Below, piece after piece: positions 54,887-64,000 of a stretch of 64,000 nucleotides of DNA. The position numbers and the translations under genes are program-made. The notes under the pieces were generated by a model. It was not told the origin of the DNA, ran no database searches, and was given only the letters and a program-made list of their open reading frames with translations. This DNA comes from Paracyclopina nana (lineage: Eukaryota > Arthropoda > Copepoda > Cyclopoida > Cyclopettidae), in contig JAGUCH010000004.1 of assembly GCA_019096065.1 (NCBI GenBank), forward strand, positions 4,402,001 to 4,466,000, given 5' to 3'. Numbering within the stretch: position 1 is the stretch's first letter; the number at the start of each line of letters is the position of its first letter.

Positions 54887-56249
54887 ACCGCACATTTTTT
54901 ATCTCCTCAACTTTCCGTACAGTTTTGTGTACTCGGTAGAATTAGAGACTATAATGAATAAAATAAGTGGCCTCAAAAGATCTCATGGTTGGCTTAGGGG
55001 AATAAGAAATAGCTCGAAGGCCGAATTCAGGGTTTGTTGATGAACCTTTTTTATTTGCTGCGTTCTTCTTCTACTTCTCCTTTGTAAAGTTCGAATGAAG
55101 GTCGCTTGAAGGACAAGGAGGAAAGGAGGCCTTTTGCAAGACTACGCCTCCTCAAAGGCCCACCCCTTTGGCCTTTGAGGCCTTCAACGTTATCAATTCT
55201 TGCAGCCCCTTTTTCCAATTTGACCAGCACATCATACCATCTCAATTTCCGAGACAAAGATGAAGACGCTTCTAATTGAGTAGATTGAAATGTTTCTAGA
55301 AGAGAAAGCTCGAGCGAAACTACTCCAAAACATTTCTGTGATTGACAGCTTGATTTTTCTAGACCACTTCTAGCATTGATTATTGGCATTCAGAGATGAA
55401 TGCCGTCGCATAGACGGACATTACACTGTTTCATCAGCTTAAAAGTAGTCGTAGAGTTGCCGGAGCAGGCGTTAAAGTCAGTCTTCGATCCGGGAGGCGC
55501 GATGGCCTCGCCGCTCTCTGCTGTTGCTTTCACAATTATATGCTTCTGCGGCGGCCTCAGCAAAGTCGAAGCGCGCCTCCTTCTGCTTGAGCTATGCAAG
55601 CCACGCGTTCGCAGTCGATTGGAGACTTTGCAAGCTTCCACTCTCAAAAAAGTATTCCTCCCAGGCTAAGCCCGATCTCTGCTCCATATATATAACTTTG
55701 TCATAACTCGCTACCTTCTACGCGATCTCACCTCGTAAGTACCAGTTAATTGGCGCGACTGTCACGGTAACAATGGCCGTTCTTTTTTCAGATTTTCCGC
55801 TGCTACAGCACAGCTCCAGTTTTTGGGTTGTGCAATTGCTCCTTCTCATCAGAACTCGAAATTGCTACATTTTCTTCAATGGATCTCTCCAGCCAGTTAT
55901 CGGTAGTGTCATCAGGGACTTTAAGTCAATAGGATTTCCACCTCGTGTGCTTGGATCATCATGCAAGTTGCAGATCGACCTGGAGATATATCAATCCTCA
56001 CGCACATCTTTGCTTCCGATAACAGAACTGTTGTGCAGCTCCTACTCTACGGAGCAGTTTGTCCCTGAAGAAGAAAGGCGCATTATTCTAATTACTATTA
56101 TACTATACAACATAGCAAATTGTAACGATATTTTGTAAAAGAGACATTTATTGTACCGATCGGTATATACTCGAGTGTACACCCCAACTCGTGAACTCCC
56201 TCCCCATAACATATTATTATCATTCCAAATCGAGGTCGTCTCGCCTGAG
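54887..56249. other. Intergenic region and CD98hc 5' region
   Basis: About 1.4 kb. A TATATATAA at about 55686-55694 is followed 40 bp later by CTC|GTAAGT (near 55732), which together could be a promoter and a short non-coding first exon of the CD98hc gene. No alternative protein is recognised; frames at 55,390-55,700 and 55,773-56,138 have no family resemblance. Confidence 0.35.
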
Positions 56250-58256
56250 ATGGACCCTGGTCAAGCTAACAGTAGCTCCCGACCAAGATTGCAAACCTAC
56301 CCAGGAATCAGTGTGCACAATGAGCACGTTGATCCGCAGCAACACCAGCATCCTCACCACAGGTCTAGATCCACCAACAATGGAGGCACCGAGAGCCCGG
56401 AGTCTGGCAGCCTCTACTCGGACGAGATTCCAAGCGGATACAACTCGGGTGAGCAATATGACACCATCTCCACAGGGTACATGTCTGGAGAGGCCTACGA
56501 GCTGCCTGACACCAGGCTTGAGCTCAGGGAGCCGGCCCTGGATGTCATCGAGGAGTGCGTACAGCCCCTCGAAGGCGAGAGCATCTTCCGCGTCCCCGTG
56601 GTCACAGTGGGCACTCCCGTGCACATGAGCAACCAGAACAACACTGTCATCCCTATGGACCAGGAGATTGAGAACGACCTCTCCAGCACCAGCTCGGGGG
56701 CCGAGGACAACCAGTTGGGCAACGACAAGGAGTCCACCAACAGCCCCATCTTGCCATATGGAAAGAAGCACCGCAAGAAGGCAACAACCTTCTCAATCCC
56801 CATTGAGGCCACGCCACTAAGCAACGAAGAGGACGACATTGCAGAGTCCTCTGACCCCGGAATGGGCGATGCTCCCACTGGAGGCTACAGGGCCGTACCC
56901 TCCGACACGGATACTTCAGCCATCGACTCTGATCCCAACGCTGTCATGGACCGTGAAGGTCGTCATAAGAGGATTGGCAAGAGGAAGAGGAACCTGATGA
57001 ACCATGACGAGGCCTGGTTTTTGTCCCACGACTCTAAGAAGTGGGCTCGTGTAAGGCTGCTCTGCTTCTGGAGCTCTATCCTAAGCATGACAGGTGCCTT
57101 CATTCTGGCTGCAATTCTGGTGGCCATCATGCCACGTAACTGCGATCCAAAGGTGGAATGGTTCCAAGGCAAAGTTTTCATGGACGTAATGCCTAGCAAC
57201 GGCCTCGGAGATCTAGACCTCACTAGCTACATAGATGCCGGCATCACCACCCTGCACCTCAAGGGCATAGCTGATGGCAAGCCCACCACCGACCACATCA
57301 AGACCATGACTCAAGCCTTGGGCACCGAGGACCAAATCAAGGCCTTTATTGACCTCGTACACGCAAGCAACCTTTCCCTTATCGTACAGGTACCTATCGT
57401 AGGCGATAGCAAGGATGATGTCCTCAGCCTCACCCTGCAACACCACGTGGACGTAGCTATTCAGTTCTGGATGCAGCTTGGGGCAGATGGGATCTTCCTT
57501 GATGGGCTGGAGACATTCACCGCCAGCAAATGGGTCGCGAAGCAAATCACAGCCTGGGAAAGCCTTCTTGACCGATACGGTACAACCGACAAGACCCGGA
57601 TCCTGATGACCTCCTACAAGTTTGCCAAGGCCCTTAGCACCAATCCTGACGTGCCAGCCGACCTGGTAGGCGAAGCTTTAAGCCGCATCAGCCTCCTGGA
57701 CGCACACCTGGATCTCTACCTACGGACCAATATAACCGACTTGATTTCAGATATGGACGAAATCACTCAATGGGACACTGTAGAAAGCCGCCCCTGGATC
57801 AACTGGAACATGAAGGTGGACAAGATGTCCAATGCTGCCGCTGCACTCCAGCTCTTGCTTCCAGGCACCATCAACTTGGGCCCTCGAGTGGCAGAGCAAG
57901 TGGAGCTTAAGAACATGACCTCGGTCAGAGCAATGGCTGTGCCCATCTACATGAACGGTAACTACAAACGATGCGGCGAGTGCGAGGATGGCGTGTCCAA
58001 GGAGGTCAACTACATCATTCATGAGCCAGTGGCTGAAGCCATACAACTGGAGCGATACTACAACCGCCGGAACCGCTACGTCCTCGTGGCCAACTTTGGA
58101 GGCCAGGATGTCAATTTGGGCCCAGTGGGGAAAATCTACTCTGGTGGCGAGGTCGTCCTCGATACCAGTCAAAGTCTTCCCCTGGGCCATTTGGCAAAGT
58201 TTAGCTCGATCAATCTACGGCCTGAAGAGGCTATTGTGATAAAGCTACCCAAATAG
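56250..58256 (+). CDS. SLC3A2: CD98 heavy chain (SLC3A2-like) transporter subunit
   Basis: A single-exon type II membrane protein of 668 residues from the ATG at 56250 (MDPGQANSSS); the frame is open further upstream to 56151, so the true start may differ. CD98hc pairs with LAT-type amino-acid transporters and brings them to the cell surface. One TM segment lies at about 270-293 (LLCFWSSILSMTGAFILAA). A cysteine follows a few residues outside (IMPRNCDP), where the human protein forms its disulfide with the light chain. Next is an alpha-amylase-like barrel without the catalytic residues (AIQFWMQLGADGIFLDGLE) and a C-terminal beta domain (NRYVLVANFGGQDVNLG). The cytoplasmic part is about 265 residues, far longer than usual, with tyrosine motifs GYNSGEQYDTISTGYMSGEAY and acidic serine-rich stretches. 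Human-type catalytic loss and topology support CD98hc over a glucosidase. Confidence 0.87.
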   Translation: MDPGQANSSSRPRLQTYPGISVHNEHVDPQQHQHPHHRSRSTNNGGTESPESGSLYSDEIPSGYNSGEQYDTISTGYMSGEAYELPDTRLELREPALDVIEECVQPLEGESIFRVPVVTVGTPVHMSNQNNTVIPMDQEIENDLSSTSSGAEDNQLGNDKESTNSPILPYGKKHRKKATTFSIPIEATPLSNEEDDIAESSDPGMGDAPTGGYRAVPSDTDTSAIDSDPNAVMDREGRHKRIGKRKRNLMNHDEAWFLSHDSKKWARVRLLCFWSSILSMTGAFILAAILVAIMPRNCDPKVEWFQGKVFMDVMPSNGLGDLDLTSYIDAGITTLHLKGIADGKPTTDHIKTMTQALGTEDQIKAFIDLVHASNLSLIVQVPIVGDSKDDVLSLTLQHHVDVAIQFWMQLGADGIFLDGLETFTASKWVAKQITAWESLLDRYGTTDKTRILMTSYKFAKALSTNPDVPADLVGEALSRISLLDAHLDLYLRTNITDLISDMDEITQWDTVESRPWINWNMKVDKMSNAAAALQLLLPGTINLGPRVAEQVELKNMTSVRAMAVPIYMNGNYKRCGECEDGVSKEVNYIIHEPVAEAIQLERYYNRRNRYVLVANFGGQDVNLGPVGKIYSGGEVVLDTSQSLPLGHLAKFSSINLRPEEAIVIKLPK

Positions 58257-58865
58257 ACAAGCCATCAAATATCATCTGTTATTATTTTGCAAAATAATAT
58301 ATTAAGCTGCTATATATAAAAAGAAAGAAGAATACCACCAACGCTCAATGATTGACCCTTTTTCAATTGTTGCCAAAGTACCTTATGATTATTATTATTA
58401 TGATACATTACGCTGCAATGCTTAGTCACCATCTAAGATCATGTACATTTTCCAAAATGCAATGATACATACCAGGCTGCTGGCAATCTACCAACCCAAC
58501 TGACTTTGCCTGGGCAGTCCAGCATCCTCGAGTAGAGACATAAATCAATACTATATATATGAAATATTGAGATGCATGTAATAATAATGATAGAACCATA
58601 ATTTTTGCTGAAATACACAACTACATTTGACCTTTCCAATCGAGCCCCCGATATATAAGTAATGAAGCAGCCATGGCAACGTGGCACTGTCCTAGCTCTA
58701 TTATGGATTACCATGAATGCTTTCTCATCGCAGTGAAAGCACACATTCTGCGTCGTACAAGGAGCAAGCAAGCAGCAGCAGCAGCAGCTTTCCCAGCTGA
58801 CGAAATAGATAGACACTACTAAATCAAACATCATGCTGCTCCAACAGTGATATTAAACTGCAAAT
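58257..58865. other. Intergenic DNA between CD98hc and the FABP-like gene
   Basis: About 600 bp, AT-rich, including the probable CD98hc 3' UTR and the promoter of the next gene. No further feature was found. Confidence 0.45.
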
Positions 58866-59572
58866 ATGCTGCTCTGGTGGTTCACCTTCAGTTTTGCCAG
58901 CGAAACAGTCACCAAGTTCATAGCAAGAATGACTCTTTGTGCAGTCATGACTGAGGTGTCCAGCCCTGTGACCAACCCTCCTCCCATTGAAACTGTCCTC
59001 AGCTCAACGACAGCATCACCAATCAGTTCAGAACTCATACCCGGAGTTTTCGACTACGAGTCCAGTGTGAACTTTGATAACTACTTAGCTGCATTAGGTG
59101 TCAACTATGTGCTCAGAAAGCTGGCAGGACTGGCATCTCCTACAGTCACAATTTCGAATTCTTGCCAAGATACAGCTAATGTAAGTTAACAGTTGCATTA
59201 TGTCACTCTCGTGCCTTGCTAACAGCACCTACTTTCTATGATCAGCCTGACTGTGTGTGGACCATAAGGACAGACACGATTTTCAAGAGCCACGAGGTCA
59301 CCTTCAAGCTCAACGAGGAGAAGGATGACGTCACGATGGACGACAGAAAGGTGACCTTTGTCATCTATCAGCCCAAGTCAAACCAATGGGTGGAGGTGCA
59401 GAAACATGACAATGTCACTACCTCGATCACCAGAGATTTTTACGAGGATAACTTAAGGGTAGCATTACTAGTCGGTAACGTGGGTGCTGTGAGCTTTTTT
59501 AAGAGAAGACAGACCTTTTCTGGTTCAGTAGATTTTGATAGTGGCTTCAACATGGATCATGACAAGTCATAG
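58866..59572 (+). CDS. Fatty-acid-binding protein with N-terminal extension
   Basis: Two exons, 58866-59180 and 59246-59572 (phase 0; acceptor TTTCTATGATCAG), give 213 residues. Residues from about 67 on are an intracellular lipid-binding (FABP/CRABP) beta-barrel: GVFDYESSVNFDNYLAALGV, VLRKLAGLASPTV, WTIRTDTIFKSHEVTFKLNEE, DRKVTFVI and TTSITRDFYEDNL. The family normally has about 132 residues and no signal. Here about 66 residues precede the barrel: a hydrophobic start (MLLWWFTFSFAS) that could be a signal sequence, then a Ser/Thr/Pro-rich linker. The methionine at 58947 (MTEVSSPV) would give a shorter cytosolic protein, so the start is open. A C-terminal tail of about 20 residues is also added. 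The stop is 61 bp from the end of convergent PES1. Confidence 0.82.
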
Positions 59573-59633
59573 CTTTTTTATATGCATTATCATTGAGAAA
59601 ACAACACCGTACGTGGTAGAATACACAAATTTT

Positions 59634-61382
59634 TTAAGCCGAGGATTTTTGCCTCTTTGCTTTCTTTGACTCGGCTTGAGCAGCCTCGTCGTGCATCTTA
59701 CGCTTGCGCTCGAGTTGCTTCGACTCCTTGACGCGTCTCGTGCGAGACTTCATCATCGATCGGTACAAGCCTTTGTGCTTCTTTTTGATCATCATAACTC
59801 TTAACTTGTATTCCTCCTCCTCCATTTTCTTTTTCACCTCGTCTTTGTCTACCTTCTCAGGCTTGCCTCTCTCCACTTTCATTTCTTTGATTTTCTTGGG
59901 AGGCTGAACTTCCTCTTCCTCTTCACCTTCCTCATCTTCCTCGTCTTCTTCCTCTTCCTCCGCCTCCTCATCGGATTCTTCCTCCTCCTCCTCTTCTTCA
60001 ACCTCATCTTCAGGATCCTCTTTCTTCTCAATCATTCCCAGGAGCTCCTTTTCTTCTGGAGGTATGTAATCTCCCACTCTTCTTTCGTCTGTTATGAACG
60101 GAGATAAATGCGGAGGCAAGGGCTCGCCCAGAAAGTACTTGTGAACAGGCAACAGCTCCCTTCGATTAATGCTATCGAAAACCCATTGGGGCTGCACATA
60201 AAAGCGATTTATGTGCTTCATATCGACAGACTCCCTGGGACGATCCGATATCTGGTGGGTAATAGCTGTATCGTCAACTTGGTATGTGGATCCAGGTGCG
60301 ACAGTGCTGTCCCAAGAGACTTCCCCTCCAACAGCCCGGATCATGAAGACCAAAGACTCTCTTGGGATTTCTCTTCCAAGGAAAAACTTGAGCCCTTTAA
60401 AGAGAGTCTGTTGGCGTTTCACTTTCTCAGCCTCTTCTTTGGCTGCTTCCAGTTGGGACGAGTCTTCACTGCCAGTGGCAATATTGTCAATTTCAACTTT
60501 GTCGTCATCTGTTTCAACCACAGTTCTTACGAGGCTGAGATTGAGAGCAGCAACTCTTTCCCTAGCCATCTCGTCCTCCTCTCTAGCACCTCCATCCATG
60601 TCATCATTGGAATCCTTATTGGCACCAGACAAAGTTGGAGGGTACAGCAAGTTCAGATTGTGATACAGACGGAAATTCACAAAACCCAGCATGGTGGTGT
60701 AGAACTCAACAAAAATGGACATTAGCCTAAGATCAACCCCCAAAGGATTTTCATAAGCAAATGGATGTGGCACAATCCAAGTTACAGTCTGACCCATAAT
60801 TTCAGCTTGATAGTAGTAACCCTTGATTGAGACAAAGACCTTACGCAGCGACTTTGACTCAATTACGTAGTGCATGAATTCAATGCACAAACGTCGGCAA
60901 AGAGCGACCATTTCAACAGGAGTTTTTGCATTCTTGGGAAATGTGGAGTAGAGGAAGCAGAGACAGAGGCAATCCTCAAGATCTCTGATGGCATCAATGA
61001 AAGTGGGATACCTTTCTCGGATGATGTGGTCAAGGGAGTAGCGGGGCTTGTTAGACTTCAACCTGTCTGCGGCGTTTTCGTTTCCCTTGGAGTAGGCCCT
61101 TTTCAGCTTCTTGAGGAAGACCTTAAAGTCCCTGAATTTCCACACGATTGGCTCATGAAGGAGGAATCTGATGTCTTTTTCGTGGTACAGAGTTTGGATC
61201 TTGGTCATGTCTCCCTTCTGAGCCCTCTTTCTGTTTCTCGGCTCGCGAGGATGAATGCCCTTCAGAATGCATAGTCTTCGGAAATCTTTCAGGTTCAGCT
61301 GCAATTTGCGCATAGCCTGCTTACGGGAGACGAAATTAGCCGCCTCACCGCGTTGATACTTCTTCACTCTTCGAGCAACCAT
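59634..61382 (-). CDS. PES1: Pescadillo ribosome biogenesis factor
   Basis: A single-exon 582-residue protein (human 588). PES1 forms the PeBoW complex with BOP1 and WDR12 for 28S/5.8S rRNA maturation in the nucleolus. The N-terminal pescadillo domain (about 1-280) has NFVSRKQAMRKLQLNLKDFR, CILKGIHPREP and RYSLDHIIRERYPTFIDA. A BRCT domain follows at about 320-415 (LFKGLKFFLGREIPRE, FVQPQWVFDS-like VQPQWVFDSINRRELLP). A long Glu/Asp run (about 460-495) and a basic lysine-rich C-terminus, likely nucleolar targeting, complete it. The start codon (61382) begins MVARRVKKYQRGEAANF, as in other animals. It is divergent from MCM7. Confidence 0.97.
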   Translation of the reverse strand: MVARRVKKYQRGEAANFVSRKQAMRKLQLNLKDFRRLCILKGIHPREPRNRKRAQKGDMTKIQTLYHEKDIRFLLHEPIVWKFRDFKVFLKKLKRAYSKGNENAADRLKSNKPRYSLDHIIRERYPTFIDAIRDLEDCLCLCFLYSTFPKNAKTPVEMVALCRRLCIEFMHYVIESKSLRKVFVSIKGYYYQAEIMGQTVTWIVPHPFAYENPLGVDLRLMSIFVEFYTTMLGFVNFRLYHNLNLLYPPTLSGANKDSNDDMDGGAREEDEMARERVAALNLSLVRTVVETDDDKVEIDNIATGSEDSSQLEAAKEEAEKVKRQQTLFKGLKFFLGREIPRESLVFMIRAVGGEVSWDSTVAPGSTYQVDDTAITHQISDRPRESVDMKHINRFYVQPQWVFDSINRRELLPVHKYFLGEPLPPHLSPFITDERRVGDYIPPEEKELLGMIEKKEDPEDEVEEEEEEEESDEEAEEEEEDEEDEEGEEEEEVQPPKKIKEMKVERGKPEKVDKDEVKKKMEEEEYKLRVMMIKKKHKGLYRSMMKSRTRRVKESKQLERKRKMHDEAAQAESKKAKRQKSSA

Positions 61383-61767
61383 TTTGATAGATTTTCTTCA
61401 CAAGTCCAAAGTTGTTCACGTTTAGCACATGCTTTTGATATTTGTTTTGATTATACGAAGCACGCTACCCAAATAATTGTTGAGTAAAGCATTTCTCTTC
61501 TTTTTTAGATAATGCGCCTCAATCATGTGGATGTCGAAATGAAAAAAATAATTGCTATAAAAAATTAAAAAGTCACTAAACAGTAGCTTGTAAAAAAATG
61601 GGCACAAAAGGTATATTTTATGAAAAATTTTAACATTGCGCTCTTTCACTAATTTTCGCTAACTCAGTTTAGTTCATTGTTCCCGCCAAATACTTCCCGC
61701 AACAAAAGTCATCACAAAAGTTTCCATTTCGGCTTGTTCTGCTTGCAAGGTAAAAGAAGCTTCTGCC
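61383..61767. promoter_or_regulatory. Divergent PES1-MCM7 promoter with E2F-like sites
   Basis: 385 bp between the start codons. TTCCCGCCAAA at 61680-61690 and CTTCCCGC at 61693-61700 lie 70-90 bp upstream of the MCM7 ATG and match E2F sites, which control MCM genes in animals. The side nearer PES1 is AT-rich with no clear motif. Shared control of ribosome and DNA replication genes is an inference from the layout. Confidence 0.55.
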
Positions 61768-64000
61768 ATGGCTGCCAACAATCCCAAAGGTTCAGGAGCT
61801 ATCAGCTATGACGAAGAGAAGGCCAAGCTAAAGCGGTTCCTTTCCGAGTTCCACAAGAAAGATGCTAGGGGTAACAAGGAGTTCGTCTACGCCAAGCAAC
61901 TTACCAACATCGCTCATCGTGATCAAGTTTTGCTCAACATCGACTTGGCCCATGTGGCCGAGTTTGATATGGAGCTCGCAGAAGCTATGCGCAACAATAC
62001 TCGTCGCTACACCATTTTGGCCGCCGAGGCTGTCTGGGAGTTGTTACCTGACTACCGTGAGCACGAAGCTCCTGCCAAGGATGCCCTAGATGTGTACATC
62101 AATCATCGATCCCTTATGGAGGCTCGCACCAGGAATCCTGGCGACCAGCGTGCTTCCAATAATGCATTCCCGCCTGAACTGATGAGGCGATTCGAGGTCA
62201 CCTTTAAATTGGGGTCTGATTTTAAGCCTCTTCCCATTCGCGATGTGAAGGCCGATTGCATTGGAAAGTTGGTCAACATTAGGGGCATTGTCACCCGAGC
62301 CACCGAAGTCAAGCCAATGCTTCAGGTAGCCACCTACACTTGCGATCAATGTGGCGCTGAGACGTACCAAACTGTCAACTCTACTTCATTTATGCCTTTG
62401 CTCATGTGCCCTAGTGATGATTGCCGTATCAACAAATCTGGCGGCCGTTTGCACCTGCAAACCAGGGGCTCCAAATTTATCAAGTTCCAAGAAGTCAAGG
62501 TGCAGGAGCACTCCGATTCCGTCCCTGTTGGACATATTCCACGGTCCATCACGGTCTATTCCAGGGGCGAGACTACGCGTCAGTGCATCCCTGGCAATCA
62601 CGTGTCTATTGATGGCGTCTACTTGCCAATTGTTCGCACTGGCTTTCAGGCTATGGCGTCTGGACTTTTGTCCGACACTTTCTTGGAAGCTCACAGAATT
62701 GTGCTGATCAACAAAACGGAAGACGAAGAACTCGACGGAGAGGAAATCTCGAAGGAGGAATTGAGGCAGTTGCAAGAGGAGAACTTCTATGAAAAATTGG
62801 CTTCAAGCATTGCCCCTGAAATTTACGGTCATGAGGATATCAAAAAGGCTCTTTTGCTGCTGCTCGTTGGAGGCGTTGACCGCAACCCATCTGGCATGAA
62901 AATTCGTGGCAACATCAACATTTGCCTCATGGGAGATCCTGGTGTGGCCAAGTCTCAACTTCTCTCCTATATGGATAGGTTGGCACCCAGGTCTCAGTTG
63001 ACAACTGGTCGAGGATCAAGCGGCGTGGGTTTGACCGCAGCTGTAATGAAGGATACCTTAACTGGAGAAATGATGCTTGAAGGAGGAGCGCTTGTGCTTG
63101 CTGACCAAGGCATCTGCTGCATTGATGAGTTCGACAAAATGGCAGACCAGGACAGGACTGCAATCCATGAAGTTATGGAGCAGCAAACCGTGTCCATTGC
63201 CAAGGCCGGTATCATGACCACCCTTAATGCTCGCGTTTCTATTTTGGCTGCTGCTAACCCTGCCTACGGTCGATACAACCCCAAAAAGTCGGTGTCTGAG
63301 AACATCCAGTTGCCGGCGGCTCTCCTGTCCCGTTTCGACCTTTTGTGGTTGATTGCTGACAGGCCCGACCGTGACAACGACCTCCGACTGGCTCAGCACA
63401 TCACATATGTGCACAAGAATAATTGCCAGCCTCCAAGCGAATACACCCCAATTGATATGAGGCTGATGAGGCGCTATATTGCTTTATGCAAGAAGCAAAC
63501 TCCCATTGTTCCTGAAGAGCTCACCGATTACATTGTTGGTGCCTATTGTGAGATGAGAAAGGCTGCCAGAAACAATAAGGACATGACCTTTACATCTGCT
63601 CGTACTCTTTTGGCCATTCTCAGGTAATTTCCTATATGTCGAAAACCTCTTGAAAGTTTTTTTTTACATAATCAGTTCTTGCTGCGTCATCGCATTGTCA
63701 TTTCATGGCAATTTAGAGAGAGAAAACGGAAGGTTGTTTTTTATTTGCAGATGAATGATGCACTCAAGTGACCTTTCAAGATATTCCTTAGCATTTTCTT
63801 TTTTCAATGATCTTCGCTCTTTTCAACTAGTTTAAATTAAAGAAAAATATTTTGTTACTTTTTTCTAGATTGGCAACTGCTTTAGCTCGATTGAGAATTG
63901 TGGACACGGTTGAAAAGGAGGACGTTAATGAGGCTATGAGATTGATGGAAATGTCCAAGGATTCTTTGAACCTCGGTATCGAAGACAGACCTGGCAAAGT
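61768..64000 (+). CDS. MCM7: MCM7 replicative helicase subunit, 3' end beyond the window
   Basis: Exon 61768-63623 (phase 2) and exon 63869 to the window edge give about 663 residues of an expected 720. MCM7 is part of the MCM2-7 ring that unwinds DNA at replication forks. The N-terminal domain holds a zinc finger ([10 protein letters not shown], then LLMCPSDDC at about 192-220). The AAA+ core has Walker [10 protein letters not shown] (about 390), Walker B CIDEFDKM (about 450), and the arginine-finger motif SRFDLLWLI (about 520). Exon 2 continues the C-terminal lid [22 protein letters not shown]7-specific matches include [19 protein letters not shown] and [10 protein letters not shown]. The protein is cut by the end of the window, not by a defect. 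Confidence 0.98.

Noticed and set aside
56220-56771. 183-codon minus-strand frame over CD98hc
   Set aside because: Antisense shadow of the CD98hc N-terminal coding region.

Overview
The window is nuclear DNA of an invertebrate animal, most likely an arthropod. Spliceosomal introns are short (about 60 to 410 bp) with GT/AG ends. The proteins are animal-type: a PDGF/VEGF factor, cysteine string protein, CD98 heavy chain, a BLOC-2 subunit and ING3. There is also a BEL/Pao LTR element. The species cannot be fixed from the sequence alone, and no rRNA or tRNA gene was seen.

Layout. 1-10,171 has no recognised gene. It holds CpG-rich patches, two opposed copies of a repeat near 3.4 and 4.1 kb, a 15-bp minisatellite (4,721-5,055) and a perfect palindrome (7,385-7,472). 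10,172-13,708 (-) is an HPS3-type BLOC-2 subunit in one exon. 16,211-17,358 (+) is a PBK/TOPK kinase. 17,608-22,799 (-) is a seven-exon BICRA/GLTSCR1-type chromatin protein with a MeCP2/MBD4-type methyl-CpG-binding domain built in. 25,155-26,553 (-) is TMEM30/CDC50, head to head with RAD23 (27,413-28,678, +). 28,987-30,354 (-) is cysteine string protein. 30,441-30,949 (-) is a small unrecognised gene, head to head with TMEM201/Samp1 (30,968-33,020, +). 35,695-36,610 (+) is RTF2 and 36,708-37,709 (-) is a membrane-anchored PDGF/VEGF factor. 40,347-51,723 is a nearly full-length, very young BEL/Pao element with an extra large ORF. 52,925-54,886 (+) is ING3, 56,250-58,256 (+) CD98 heavy chain, 58,866-59,572 (+) a fatty-acid-binding protein with an unusual N-terminus, 59,634-61,382 (-) pescadillo, and 61,768 to the window end (+) MCM7.

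Functional themes. Several genes are growth or chromatin genes: PBK, BICRA, RTF2, ING3, PES1 and MCM7. PES1 and MCM7 share a 385-bp divergent promoter with E2F-like sites next to MCM7. HPS3, TMEM30, cysteine string protein and CD98hc serve membrane traffic and the cell surface. They look like ordinary neighbours, not a functional cluster.

The most notable points are the MBD embedded in the BICRA-type protein (joined by in-frame splice sites), the 1,043-residue non-env-like ORF downstream of pol in the BEL element, the transmembrane VEGF-like factor, an RTF2 that has lost the cysteines of its second zinc module, and a long tyrosine/glycine-motif cytoplasmic tail on CD98hc. Splice sites were read by eye from GT/AG, phase and protein family similarity; no alignment or transcript data were available.
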